Under the pieces are notes generated by a model, which saw nothing but the letters and a program-made list of their open reading frames with translations, searched no databases and had not been told where the DNA came from. Shown piece by piece: positions 1 through 11,203 of a DNA stretch of 64,000 bases (positions are counted from its first letter, which is position 1; every line of letters starts with the position of its first letter). Source of the stretch: Ziziphus jujuba. Lineage: Eukaryota > Streptophyta > Magnoliopsida > Rosales > Rhamnaceae. Made by a program: the position numbers and the translations under genes. The DNA is taken from positions 8,432,001 through 8,496,000 of the forward strand of contig NC_083386.1 in NCBI RefSeq assembly GCF_031755915.1, read 5' to 3'.

Positions 1-2435
1 TTGGAAAAGTTCCCCTTTTAAAACCTTTTCACAAAACCCTTTGTTCGTATTCCACGAAAACCAAGACAACAGATAAATACCAGAACAATAATAATTATAA
101 TTTTAATTCCAATACAGTTTCCAAACATTTTATTTTTAAAACACAGTTTTGAAAATCATTTGATGCACCCACTATATACCAGTGGCGCCAACAGTACCCA
201 GCGTCCCAAGGTACCGCCAGACAGGAGGTTATAGAAAGAAACCGGCATACGGTCGCGTGGCGTCCCACTGCGCCGCTGCTAACCTGGTGTCCCGGCCATG
301 GGGGGTGGCCACCCTCTCCGATGGCATCCACAGGACACCCTCATAATATCACCTGTGCGCTACTCACACCCACCTGCGCGCTAATCATATCCGTGTGCAC
401 AATATCCATATCACATATACCATATCACATAATCAGAACACCAGTACGTGCACGGTGCATCTAAAAATCATAAAATCCACAATTTAATTTATAAAACAAA
501 TTTCACATTTTTCATAAACATAGCGGGCATAATCCATCCGCTTGAATCGGGAAAATTCCCCACAATTTCTTTATAATCAATGCCATAAATCCCATGATTT
601 TCAAATCCACCAACTCCCAAATCCATCAATTCAAATATTCACATTTTCCCAAGCATAAATAATTCTCGAAATATAATAATCAAATCTCATAATATTTCAT
701 GGGCATATTTTATAAAAATTGAAATCACCAACATAACCAAATATTTTCCTGGAAATATTTGAAATCAAATTGTGCCCATTTTACTATTAAAACCACACCA
801 ATTTCAAAATCCTCAAATCCATAAAATAATTTCACATGGCATAATTTTATAAAATGCACATTTTCTTAAATCCAATAAATTCATAAATAATTCCACAATA
901 AATCCAATAAATATTTGGCACAAGAAATTAATTTCCAAATATTTAAATCACACATAATATATTCACCAATTAAATTCCCCAAATAAATTTGAAGGTGGGT
1001 CACTCACCTGGAGCACGCAATTAACCCATGATCCACTACGGGATCAATTCTACGACTCACCGGTGCTCCTAGAACACAATTCACAGACAGTCAAATAAAT
1101 TAATATTTTATTCGGGTAAATAATACCCGGTACCCGGGGGGTCAAAACACAAACGATATCTAGAATTTACGAGTTATATACCGAATCAAAGCTCGAGTGA
1201 TGCTAATCACAGATCCGGTCTTAATTTCCGATGATTGTACCCGACGGGGTCGGAATTTCGTCGGGAAGCTTTTCGGGTTTCGGCTCCGCAATTCTCCCAA
1301 ACCGTCGCGAATTGGCAGAAACGGATTCCGGATTCGGGTTTAGAAGGTCGAACACAGCGGACTGGAGCCGGCCGGAAAACTGAGTACTCGCCGGAACAGT
1401 ACTTTCCGGCAAGCCGCCGCGGTCACCGGCAACCGTCGCCGGCGGCGGCGCGTGCGGTGGCCGTTGGTCTTGAAATTTTGCAGACTTGTAGATCGTGAGG
1501 AGAGCAACCCAACGGGACCGGCGATGAGCAAAACGGAGGTCGGACGGCGGAGAAATCAACGTTTGAAGATTTCCGGCCCCTCGCCGGAAAACGCTCCGAT
1601 CCCGGCGCGTCTGTGGTCCGATGGCCGTGATTTTTGGTGGGTCGGCCGGACTTGAGGAGAGGATCAAGGCTAGCTGGCGCGTGTGGCTGGAAAATGGCCG
1701 GAAAAGGGTCAATTTGCGGTGGCCGGCGGTGGAGGGGAAAAACTCGCCGCCGAACTTCGGAGCTCCGATCCGGGCGCGTCCGGCGGCCGTTCACCGTGAA
1801 ATTTGGAGGTTTTGCCGGAAAAACCTTGCTGGCCTGCGCGTGTACAGTAACTCGACCGGAAAATTTGAAAACCTCCGGTGGCCGGCGACTCTCTCTCTCT
1901 TTCTCTCTCTTTCCCTCTCTTTCTCTCTCTTCCCCGAGAGTTTTAACAAATAAAAACCCCTGTGTGATACTGTTCATGCCACGTGGACCAATCAGAAGCT
2001 GACACGTGGCATTTCACTGTTCATCGACCCAAAAACATTAAAGTAATACGGTATCCGGTAAACTTCAAACGTCCATAACTTTTTAACCGGATGTCCGTTT
2101 TGAGCGTGCCGCATCTGTGAACTTGTATCGACGAGCACTTCACAACCACACACGAGTCAAAGCTCAATTCCCCATAAACAAAAAGTCAAGTCCGACACCC
2201 CCTGGACAATTTGGACTGCAACTTGTTTCGTCCATAACTTTCAAACCGTAGCTCCGTTTTCGACGTGCCACCAGTCTACGAACTCGGGGCATCGTGCACT
2301 TCGCCACGGCACCCTGGTCAACTCAAAATTCCCACTGAGTCAAAAAGTCAACTTTTGACCCCTTCGGTCAACGGTCAACGGTCAACCTCGGTCAACGTGC
2401 ACGGATTCCGGTGCAATTCGGGACGGGGTGTTACA
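1..2435 (-). mobile_element. 3' LTR (partial) of a minus-strand Ty3/gypsy element
   Basis: This is the 3' LTR of a retroelement read on the minus strand, with its far end lost beyond the window edge. It aligns with the solo LTR at 8124-11075, whose base 8689 corresponds to base 1 here, so about 565 bp are missing. It ends at the TGTTACA terminus typical of this family and is followed by the reverse complement of a polypurine tract. It contains the family hallmarks in reverse order: a GC-rich block (about 1240-1900), a CT-rich tract (about 1890-1935), paired G-boxes (1977-1985 and 2003-2011) and W-box cores near 2340-2400. It belongs to the same LTR subfamily as 20268-23241. Confidence 0.88.
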
Positions 2436-2479
2436 GCCTTCCCCCCTTATAAAAATTTCATCCTCGAAATTTCCGCACG

Positions 2480-3988
2480 TCACTGGAATAGATACGGGTA
2501 CTGCTCACGCATATGTGCTTCGGGCTCCCACGTTGCTTCCTCGACTAAGTGGTTCCGCCATAAGACTTTAACTAGAGGAATAGTCTTGTTGCGTAGCGTC
2601 CGTTTCTCGCGATCCAAAATCTGTACTGGCTGCTCCACATACGAAAGATCTTCCCTTATCTCTATGTCCGGACTCTCGAGTACGTGCGAAGGGTCTGCAA
2701 TATACTTCCGTAGCATCGACACATGAAATACGTTGTGAACTCGAGCTATCTCTTCCGGTAACGCCAACCTGTACGCCACAGGGCCAATCCTCTCCGTAAC
2801 CTCGTAAGGCCCAATATAGCGAGGACCCAACTTATCTCGTCGACCAAAACGTACTACTCCTTTCCATGGAGATAACTTTAGGAATACCCAATCTCCTACC
2901 TCGAATTCCAAATCCTTTCTACGCACATCGACGTAGCTCTTCTGTCGATCTTGGGCAACCTTCAATCGATCCCTAATGATCTTCACCTTGTCCAAGGTCA
3001 TCCTTAAATACTCAGATCCGACCGCATTATTTGTTGCAAGGAGCCTCTCTTCTCCTACCTCACTCCAACACAAAGGTGTCCGACACTGCCTCCCATATAA
3101 AGCTTCATACGGGGACATCCCAATACTCGTCTGATAACTGTTGTTGTAGACAAACTCTATCAATGGCAGTTGTTCATCCCAGCTACCGCGAAATTGCATA
3201 ATGCAAGACCTTAGCATGTCTTCTTGTCCATCAGATTGCGGGTGAAAAGCGGTGCTGTAGTTAAGTCTTGCTCCTAGTGCATCAGCCAACTTCCGCCATA
3301 GTCGTGAAGTAAAGCGCGGATCTCGATCGGAGACGATGGCTAACGATACTCCATGAAGACTTACAATGCGTTGCACGAACAACTGAGCTAACTTCTCGGG
3401 TGAAAAACATTCTTGTACCGGTAGGAAGTGTACCGACTTGGTGAGACAATCAATGATTACCCAAATGCCGTCGTACCTTCTAGGTGTGGAAGGAAGCTTG
3501 AATACGAAGTCCATGTTGAGTTCTTCCCACTTCCACACGGGAATCGGTAAAGGTTGGAGTAGTCCCGAAGGCTTCTGTCTTTCCGCTTTCACTTGTTGAC
3601 AAATCAAACACTTTGATACGAAGTCTGCCACTTCTCTCTTCATACCAATCCACCAATAATACTTAACAAGCATCCGGTACATCTTGGTACTCCCCGGATG
3701 CATCGCATACATCGAGCTGTGCGCCTCCTCTAAAATCTCCTTCTTGAGTCCTGGGATACCCGGAACACAAAGTCGTCCTTTATACACGAGGGCTCCATCC
3801 CTCCTTATGGAAAATTCCGGATCAAGACCTTCTTGTACTTTGCCTTTAATTGTCCTCAACTTAGGATCTTCCATTTGGGTCTCTACTATACGATCCACCA
3901 ACACCGGTCGTACCTGGAAGCTAGCCATGAGAACTCCTGAAGCATGCATCCTTAAACCAACAACCAACTCTCGTAACTCGATCAGCAA
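2480..3988 (-). CDS. Retrotransposon integrase with chromodomain-like tail (defective)
   Basis: A 502-codon open frame. The integrase zinc-binding domain has H90, H97, C127 and C130 (CLIC). The catalytic core shows the first Asp in NMDFV (D160) and the second in VSDRDPRF (D221). The expected HPQ-DGQ-SER block is present only as HPQSDGQ running straight into EDMLR at residues 249-260. About eight residues that carry the catalytic glutamate in the family appear deleted in frame, near base 3223. The C-terminus (LVEEATWEPE) resembles the end of a Tekay/Del-type chromodomain. The upstream methionine is probably not a natural start, because integrase is normally cleaved from a polyprotein. The missing glutamate should abolish strand transfer; that is inferred from family knowledge. 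Confidence 0.9.
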   Translation of the reverse strand: MLIELRELVVGLRMHASGVLMASFQVRPVLVDRIVETQMEDPKLRTIKGKVQEGLDPEFSIRRDGALVYKGRLCVPGIPGLKKEILEEAHSSMYAMHPGSTKMYRMLVKYYWWIGMKREVADFVSKCLICQQVKAERQKPSGLLQPLPIPVWKWEELNMDFVFKLPSTPRRYDGIWVIIDCLTKSVHFLPVQECFSPEKLAQLFVQRIVSLHGVSLAIVSDRDPRFTSRLWRKLADALGARLNYSTAFHPQSDGQEDMLRSCIMQFRGSWDEQLPLIEFVYNNSYQTSIGMSPYEALYGRQCRTPLCWSEVGEERLLATNNAVGSEYLRMTLDKVKIIRDRLKVAQDRQKSYVDVRRKDLEFEVGDWVFLKLSPWKGVVRFGRRDKLGPRYIGPYEVTERIGPVAYRLALPEEIARVHNVFHVSMLRKYIADPSHVLESPDIEIREDLSYVEQPVQILDREKRTLRNKTIPLVKVLWRNHLVEEATWEPEAHMREQYPYLFQ

Positions 3989-4689
3989 TCCAAAAGGTAA
4001 GATTAGAACTTAAGTCTAATTTCCTCAAATACTGGTATCACCAAGTTAAGGTTGAGATTAATTCACTTGTCTTCGATTACCCTCTTAGTACTTACAATTA
4101 TAAAACCCTTGCTCCTCATTGATTAACCAATAGTCTTAACCTCGACAAACATCAATCTTTCTTTTAACTAAATTCATCAAGGTCATGAATAAAATTTCTC
4201 AACATCCAAATACCATTCTTGAAAACCCTAAGTTTCCCTCATTTCAAATAAATTCCATGAATCCACACCTCAAGCAATAAGGAATTTAAATCTTAATTCT
4301 AGCATCACCACCAATACTATGAACAAATCACTAGATCCTTAACCCAATAAAGTATTCCACACTTCTTAAATTCGAACTACGTCCCAAAAATCATACTCCT
4401 CATCATTGTAAATTATCACCAACAATATCAACCACCTTAAATCGATAAAACACCATCAATACGAACCTTAAATCTCCAAGGAAATAAGATATCAAGATCT
4501 TAGCTTCTAGAATGAAAAAATAACCATGCTTAAACATCCAACCGTGCCTAAGGAATCATCCTCATCTCATTAACCTCATCAACCACCAAGTAGAACTTTA
4601 GTCGCTATCCGAATCTTGTTTGATTCTCTAAACGCTGTTGTACCTTCTCTTTGTGAATGATAGTTTAAACACGAAATCCATGTTTACAT

Positions 4690-4880
4690 CTCCCAACTTT
4701 TACTTATCGGTGACCTAAGTACCTTTATTCGGATCTTGCAACTTCCTTTATCGTGCCAAACCACAATGTCATCTAGTGAGCATTCCATATGTCTTGGTAC
4801 CCTTGGGGTGTATTGCATACCTTGAATCGCGTGCTTCCGTTAGGATCTCCTTTTTGAACTCAACGGTATTCTACTTTGGA
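4690..4880 (-). pseudogene. Degenerate second copy of integrase zinc-binding region
   Basis: Read on the minus strand, this stretch translates in pieces to sequence like the integrase zinc-binding domain (FKKEIL, YAIHP-GTK-YG), with stop codons. It lies upstream of the real integrase frame. A matching degenerate segment sits at 24058-24245 in the other copy, so it is an old part of the family's interior and not a local accident. The rest of 3990-5100 shows no other coding signal. Confidence 0.55.
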
Positions 4881-5734
4881 TTCTCAATTGGCAATACTTA
4901 ACCTTAAGTTGCTCTTGGAAAAACCATAACATAAAACAAATAATGAAATATATTTTTCAAATATACCTAACTTGCATAGGTAATTGTTAAAACTCCACAT
5001 TGGAACAATAATAAAAACACGGATAAATGCATAAAATCAGGTCTTAAAATCCATAGCATAAAATAAAATATGCACGCTTGTAATGGAGGTACGTACGACA
5101 CCTTCTACATGCTACGTAATCCATGATTCCAACTGTCGCCGACACTCTGCTACCAATACAAACCAGGGTGGTTGCCTATATTGGCCATCCAATCCCCTGG
5201 ACTCGTAGGCAACATGATCATGGGGCTAGCTCTACATGGACCACATTGGTTCGCCGCCTCCATATGGTGCAGTATAATATCAAACGTTATAACATACAAA
5301 TACATGTACGAACACAAACCAAAAATACTTGAATAAAACACCTTTAATTTCCAATACCACTTTGAAAAGCATTTAATTTTGATAATCGATTGGAAAAATA
5401 TTTTGACGCCTTGAAATCAATCGACACACATCCTTAGGCAATCATCCTTCTTCTCCATGAACGAAACGGATATCATTCACGATGATAAGCTTGACCTTCA
5501 AAAAGAAAAGGTATCCTCGACCATCGACTAGGCCATAGGAATTCCCCGTTAGGCTAGATGATCCTAATTGTCACCCTCGAAGATTAGAGTTATTCAAACT
5601 CGAGCAACGAATTTACTTCGAGACAAACGGAAAGAACGCTTTCACGCGGGTAAAATGAGAGACTAGACATGGATGGGACACATAACAATGCACAGTCCCT
5701 CAGGAATACTAGAACCTAGAGCTCTGATACCAAC

Positions 5735-5901
5735 TGTCACAGCCCAGACCACCCGCATCAGGATATTGTCCTCTTTGGCCCAGGGTTCACACCCTCTCTC
5801 CCCCCTGGCCTCAAGGTTTTGCTCACAAAGACCGCTTTATAAAGACCGCAGCCTTATAAAGACCGCTTCGTGTCCCTCTCCAACCGATGTGGGATGTTAC
5901 A
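5735..5901 (-). repeat. TRIM-like LTR segment joined to gypsy primer site
   Basis: A 167-bp segment with TG...CA ends on the minus strand. It resembles the TRIM array at 41392-41910: both share CCCACATCGGTTGGAGA, GAAGCGGTCTTTATAAGGCTG and GGGCCAAAGAGGACAATATC. It directly adjoins the GT spacer and primer-binding site of the gypsy interior. Either it is a separate TRIM LTR captured at the primer site, or it is the U5 end of a chimeric LTR. Confidence 0.6.
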
Positions 5902-6430
5902 TATATAATTATGTATTTTCATATAACATCACACATCTCCATATATATATATATATATGTATATGCCCATTAACAATACATATAAATATATATATATATA
6001 TACATACATATATGCATCATATGTTTACCGTACATGTGTATATATATATATTAATCTATACACATGCTAACTATAATTTTTGTATAATAATTCCAATCAA
6101 CATAACAAGTAAACTCACAAAATCTATAACAATCCTTTTACACCTTCTGCTTAATATTATCAACATTGTCCACTCTAATTTGATAGAAAATAAGATGAAC
6201 CCGTATGGCCTAAACTGCAAATTTGGGATTTTTCAATATCTTGACAATTAATTCAAATTAACCATTCCTTTAGCCTCTAACAATCATTAAGAACCCAAAT
6301 GTAATGGCAATTGGCTAAGGACTTGTCCAATCTCTATCCAATTTCAACATAAACACAACTTAACTCCATCAATGGCAACTTCCTAATTACTCAATTATAA
6401 TTCACATTCTAGCTATCAATTTGAAGCTTA
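5902..6430. other. AT-rich inner part of the 5' LTR
   Basis: This stretch is rich in TATATA and TACATA repeats, especially 5937-6055, followed by unremarkable AT-rich DNA. I see no coding signal; the open frame across it is explained by low complexity. Confidence 0.5.
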
Positions 6431-8057
6431 TGATGAGAGCATCATGAAGGTACCTTCAATTGGTCCAACCACTGCCGGAGGTCGCCGGAATCCTGCCGTG
6501 AAGTTGCTGCCGAAATGGGCTTTTGTCATATCTCACGAATGAGCAAGATTTGAGCCAATCCGAGCTTGGAAAAGGACTTAGGGGGCCCAAATCCATGGGA
6601 AAGGACTAGTCACGCCGCCGGAAAACTGGTCAACAGAGAGGACGCCGGCCGTCGATGTTGGGCGCCGATCCCAGCGCCTCCGTCGGCCAACCGGCCGGAG
6701 AATCGACGGCTGAGCTCGCCTGGCCATGGGCCGTCCCGTTGCCTGGCGCGTGTGGCCGTTCAATGGCCGGAAAAAAAACGCAAACCGAGAGAGAGAGGCC
6801 ATCGGGAGGAGGAAGAAGAAAGAAATCCTGTGCCCGTCCCCTTTTTTCCCACGCAGGGAGAAGAAAAGAAAAAGAAAATAATAAACAATTATATAAAATA
6901 ATATTATTGTATAGAATAATAATAAAATAATATGGTATTTAATCATGGTTGACATGTGGCATCTCACCGTTGTGACACATAGCACCTTTTATTAAGTAAC
7001 ACGTGGAATACTGTTCACATATTTAAAAATAATATTAAAATAATAATGTATTTGAAAATTTTGCAGGTCCATAACTTTTTAATCAGATGCCCAATTTAAG
7101 CGTGCCGCTAGTCTATGAACTCGTATCCACGAATACTTTACAACCATGCATGAGTCAAAGCTTAACTTTGCATGAACAAAAAGTCAACTCCAGCATCCCT
7201 TGTACAGTTTGGATCTCAACTTGTTTTGCTCATAATTTTCAAACCGTAGCTCCATTTTCAACATGCTACTAGTTTATGAACTCATGACAACTTGTACTTT
7301 TTAACGGTACCTTGGTCAATGTGAAATTTCATCAGGAGCAAAAAGTCAACATTTGACCCCTTCTCGGTCAACGACGGTCAACCCTGTCAACCTTGGTCAA
7401 ATTTGAGAAATTTTCGGTGTAGTTTGGGACGGGATATTACAGAAATGAAGATCGCTGCAAAGGAAGGAATAGTCTCGTTCTTAATTACGTATAAATAATA
7501 ATGTTTGCCCGTGAATGATGAATGTCTTGCAGTATATTAAGAGGGGCTTTTAATATCGCTGCAATGGGTTTGAACGGAACAGAAAAAGATACAGAAATAC
7601 ACAAAGGGATAGAGAGAGTTAAGCTGTCATGCGTCAGAAAAACAAAAAATGATAATAAAGACATAGAAAAGTGGCATTTTTTTATGGGGAAAAAAATTTG
7701 ACAAACAATCTAACAGAGGCACACCAAAGAAGATTAGTAATACTATTTTTCTTTATTTTCTTACTCTGATTCTTTTAAAGGGTTTGTAGATTAGGCTGAA
7801 ATGTGCCAAGTATGTGGCTGCCCAGAAAGTTTGAATGAAGTTCATTTTCCTCCCAATTGAATTATCATTGTTATAATTTTTCCAGTTTTCCTGATCTTTG
7901 GATTGATTCTTTTTCCGCCATTTTTTTTTTGTTTATTTATATGCAATCAGGACTGTCCCTCTAAGTTGATTACAGTTTTACCTCCATTATTGGACTTGGA
8001 ATTTCAAATCTGGAAGTGAAAAAATAAAAAAATAAAAAGCAAACGAAGAGAGCGAGA

Positions 8058-11000
8058 ATGGTAGCTCCTTCTTTATCTTTGTCGTTGTGGAAGGTGGGAC
8101 CAGCCGTCAAACGCCAAGCCCTATGTCAGGACCCGTCCAAAGTTCCCCACCGGAACCCTAGATAAGCCCTGATCCCAGGGAAACCCTACCAGACACTCCT
8201 ATGGAAAATCCGAATGAACCTCCCCTAAGGGATGGACTTACCACAAAATTCTCTGCACTGAAAACGCACTTCTATAATTGTCCCCTTATTCCTCCCACAG
8301 TACTACAAGTTGGTTCCACAAATTTCAGCACTCCAAAATAAATACAGTAATCCAGTGCAATATAAATACATAAGTGTCCCATACAGTATACAGAGCTTTA
8401 TGAAGTACTACAAAGTATAGAATACAGCAAGAGTGAAAGAAATATTACAACTGCAATAAAAGAAGAAACGGGTACTGCCGAACTAAAACAGCGAGGAAGA
8501 TCAAGTCCGCTCCGAATAAACACCGACAACCTGGTACCTAGAGGAACGGAATTTAAGCGTGTGAGATGCTAATCATCTCAGTGAGTAACCCTATCTACTA
8601 TATAATATAATACCACGGTAATACAGTAGATAGATAATAATTAATTGGAAAATAATAATTTCTCTCAAAACCCTTACAATTCTCTCAATTGGAAAAGTTC
8701 CCCTTTTAAAACCTTTTCACAAAACCCTTTATTCGTATTCCCCGAAAACCAAGACATCAAATAAATACCAGAAATAGTAATAATTGTATTTTTAATTCCA
8801 ATACAAATTTTAAAACATTTTATTTTTAAACACAGTTCTGAAAATTAGTTGATGCACCCACTATATACCAGTGGCGCCAACAGTACCCAGCGTCCCGAGG
8901 TACCGCCAGACAGGAGGTTATAGAAAGAAACCGGCATACGGTAGCGTGGCGTCCCACTGCGCCGCTGCTAACCTGGTGTCCCGGCCATGGAGGGGTGGCC
9001 ACCCTCATCCGATGGCAACCACAGGACGCCCTCATAATATCACCTGCGCGCTACTCACACCCACCTGCGCGCTAATCATATCCGTGTGCACAATATCCAT
9101 ATCACATATAATCAGAACACCAGTACGTGCACGGTGCATCTAAAAATCATAAAATTCACAAATTTAAATTATATAACAAATTTCACATTTTTGCATAATC
9201 ATAGCGGGTATAGTCCATCCGCTTGAACCCGGAAATTCTCCACAATTTCTTTATAATCAATACCATAAATTCCATGATTTTCAAATCCACCAACTCCCAA
9301 ATCCACCAATTCAATTATTCACATTTTCCCAATTGCATAAATAATTCTCGAAATATAATAATCAAATCTCATAATATTCCATGGGCATATTTATAAAAAT
9401 TGAAATCACCAACATAACCAAATATTTTCTTTGAAATATTTGAAAATCAAATCATGCCCAATTTAATATTAAAACCACATGAATTTCAAAATCCTCAAAC
9501 CCATAAAATAATTTCACATGGCATAAATTTGTAAAATGCACATTTTCTTAAATCCAATAAATTCACCAATAAATCCACAATAAATCAAATAAATATTTGG
9601 CACATAGAAATTAAATTCCAAATATTTAAATCACACATAATATTCACCAATTAAATTCCCAAAATTAATTTGAAGGTGGGTCACTCACCTCAAGCATGTA
9701 TCTCAATCAAGATCCTCCGTAGGATCGACTCCGCTACTCGCACGTGCACCTAAACATCCACAGTACAACAAACCACAAAAATTAATATTTTATTCGGGTA
9801 ATTCTCAAATGGGTACTCGGGGAGCGAACACCAAACGATATCTAAAATTTACGAATTATATACCGAATCGAAGCTCGAGTGATGTTGATCATAGATTCGG
9901 TCTTAATTTCCGATGATCGTACCCGACGGGGTCGGAATTTCGCCGGAAAGCTTTTCGGGTTTCGGCTCCGCAATTCTCCCAAACCGTTGTGAATTGGCGG
10001 AAACGGATGCCGGATTCGGGTTCAGAAGGTCGAACACAATGGACTGGAGCCGGCCGGAAGACTGGGTACTCGCCGGAACAGTAATTTCCGGCGAGCCGCC
10101 GAGGTCACCGGCAACCGTCGCCGGCGGCGGCGCGTGCGGTGGCCGTTGGCCGTGATTTTTTTGCAGACTTGTAGATCGTGAGGAGAGCAATCCAACGGGA
10201 CCAGCGGTGAGGCAAACGGAGGCCGGACGGCGGAGAAATCACGGTTTGAAGATTTCCGGCCCCTCGCCGGAAAACGCTCCGATCCCGGCGCGTCGGTGGT
10301 CCGATGGCCGTGAAATTTGGTGGGTCGGCCGGACTTGAGGAGAGGATGATGGGTGTCAGGTGCGTGTGGCCGGAAAATGGCCGGAAGTTGGTCAATCGGC
10401 GGTGGGGGGAAAAACTCGCCGCCGATCTTCGAACGTCCAATCCGAGCGCGTCCGGCGGCCGATCGCCATGAAACTTGGAGGTTTTGCCGGAAATGGGGAG
10501 GGGAACCTTGCTGGCCAGTGTGTGTACAGTAACTTGGCCAGAAAATTTGAAAAATTCTGATGGCCGGCGGACTCTCTCTCTCTTTCTCTCTCCTCTCTCT
10601 CTTTCTCTCTCTTCCCCGAGAATTTTATCAAATAAAAACCCCTGTGTGACACTGTTCATGCCACGTGGACCAATCAAAAGCTGACATGTGGCATCACTGT
10701 GCACTTAAGCCAGATATATTAAAATAATACGGTATCCAACGAAATTCAAACGTCCATAACTTTTTAACCAAACGTCCGATTTAAGCGTGCCGCTAGTCTA
10801 TGAACTCGTATCGACGAGTACTTTACAACCATACAAGAGTCAACACAAAATTACATCTCAAGAAAAAGTCAACTCCCGGCACCTTTTGGACTGTTTGCAC
10901 TTCGACTTGTTTCGCCCATAACTTTCAAACCGTAGCTCCGTTTTTGACGTGCTACTAGTCTACGAACTCGGGGCATCATGCACTTCGCCACGGTACCCTG

Positions 11001-11203
11001 GTCAACTTGAAATTCCAACTGGAGCAAAAAGTCAACTTGCACAGATTCCGGTGCGATTTGGGACGGGGTGTTACACCCTAGCATAATGGACGCCGACGCC
11101 GCTAGAATACGCGACCTTCTTCAACAGCGCCAGCGCGCTTTTCTTAGGCTCGGCATCAGGGCTGGAGGCTACAATGGCTTATTATACACTCGCAATTATG
11201 CTG
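8058..11203 (+). pseudogene. IscA-like exon 1 pseudogene, split by solo LTR
   Basis: The sequence corresponds to exon 1 of the intact ISCA1-like gene at 58486. The first part is 8058-8123 (MVAPSLSLSLWKVGPAVKRQ) and the rest is 11081-11203, ending at the conserved ATTATGCTG/GTATAG donor. A solo LTR with a CCCTA target duplication separates them. A one-base deletion after the codons for QAL (CCCTA-GCATAA against CCCTGAGCATAA) breaks the frame; the pseudogene at 36487 has the same deletion. Exons 2 and 3 are absent, because homology to the parent gene stops inside intron 1 near 11945. It cannot make a functional IscA. Confidence 0.88.
8124..11075 (-). mobile_element. Solo LTR, gypsy family, subfamily I
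   Basis: The element begins TGTCAGGACCCGTCC and ends GGACGGGGTGTTACA, flanked by CCCTA at 8119-8123 and 11076-11080. No internal region remains, so it is a solo LTR left by LTR-LTR recombination. Orientation is minus relative to the complete element at 20268-29798. It contains the GC-rich block (about 9910-10480), a CT-rich tract (10573-10615), one intact G-box (10659-10667) and a decayed partner. Confidence 0.93.

Larger units (their letters stand above)
2436..5734 (-). mobile_element. Internal region of defective chromovirus-type retroelement
   Basis: The internal region is read on the minus strand. The primer-binding site TGGTATCAGAGC (complement at 5721-5732) matches plant initiator tRNA-Met. 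The polypurine tract lies next to the 3' LTR at about 2436-2450. The interior is only about 3.3 kb and encodes integrase but no recognisable gag, protease or reverse transcriptase, so it is non-autonomous. It is collinear with the interior of the 20268-29798 element in its leader, in a degenerate integrase-like segment and in the integrase start. Relative to that copy it lacks about 250 bp containing the RNase H tail; the join falls in a shared ATGCAT sequence near 3940. Confidence 0.85.
5735..7441 (-). mobile_element. 5' LTR of minus-strand element, distinct type
   Basis: This LTR abuts the primer-binding site on one side (minus-strand end CTGTGACA) and host DNA on the other (minus-strand start TGTAATATCCCGTCCC). 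It is about 1.7 kb, against about 3 kb for the family. Its outer part (about 6430-7441) is a diverged relative of the family U3: it keeps the TTGAC-rich end, the conserved stretch around 7070-7140 and a GC-rich block near 6600-6790. Its inner end is unrelated to the family U5 and looks like a TRIM-type LTR (5735-5901). The flank GAAAT at 7442-7446 is the expected target duplication; its partner lies off-window. Confidence 0.7.

Noticed and set aside
5673..6251. 192-codon frame across the 5' LTR boundary
   Set aside because: It spans the primer site, TRIM-like segment and TA repeats, and its Ile/Tyr/His-rich second half is microsatellite translation.
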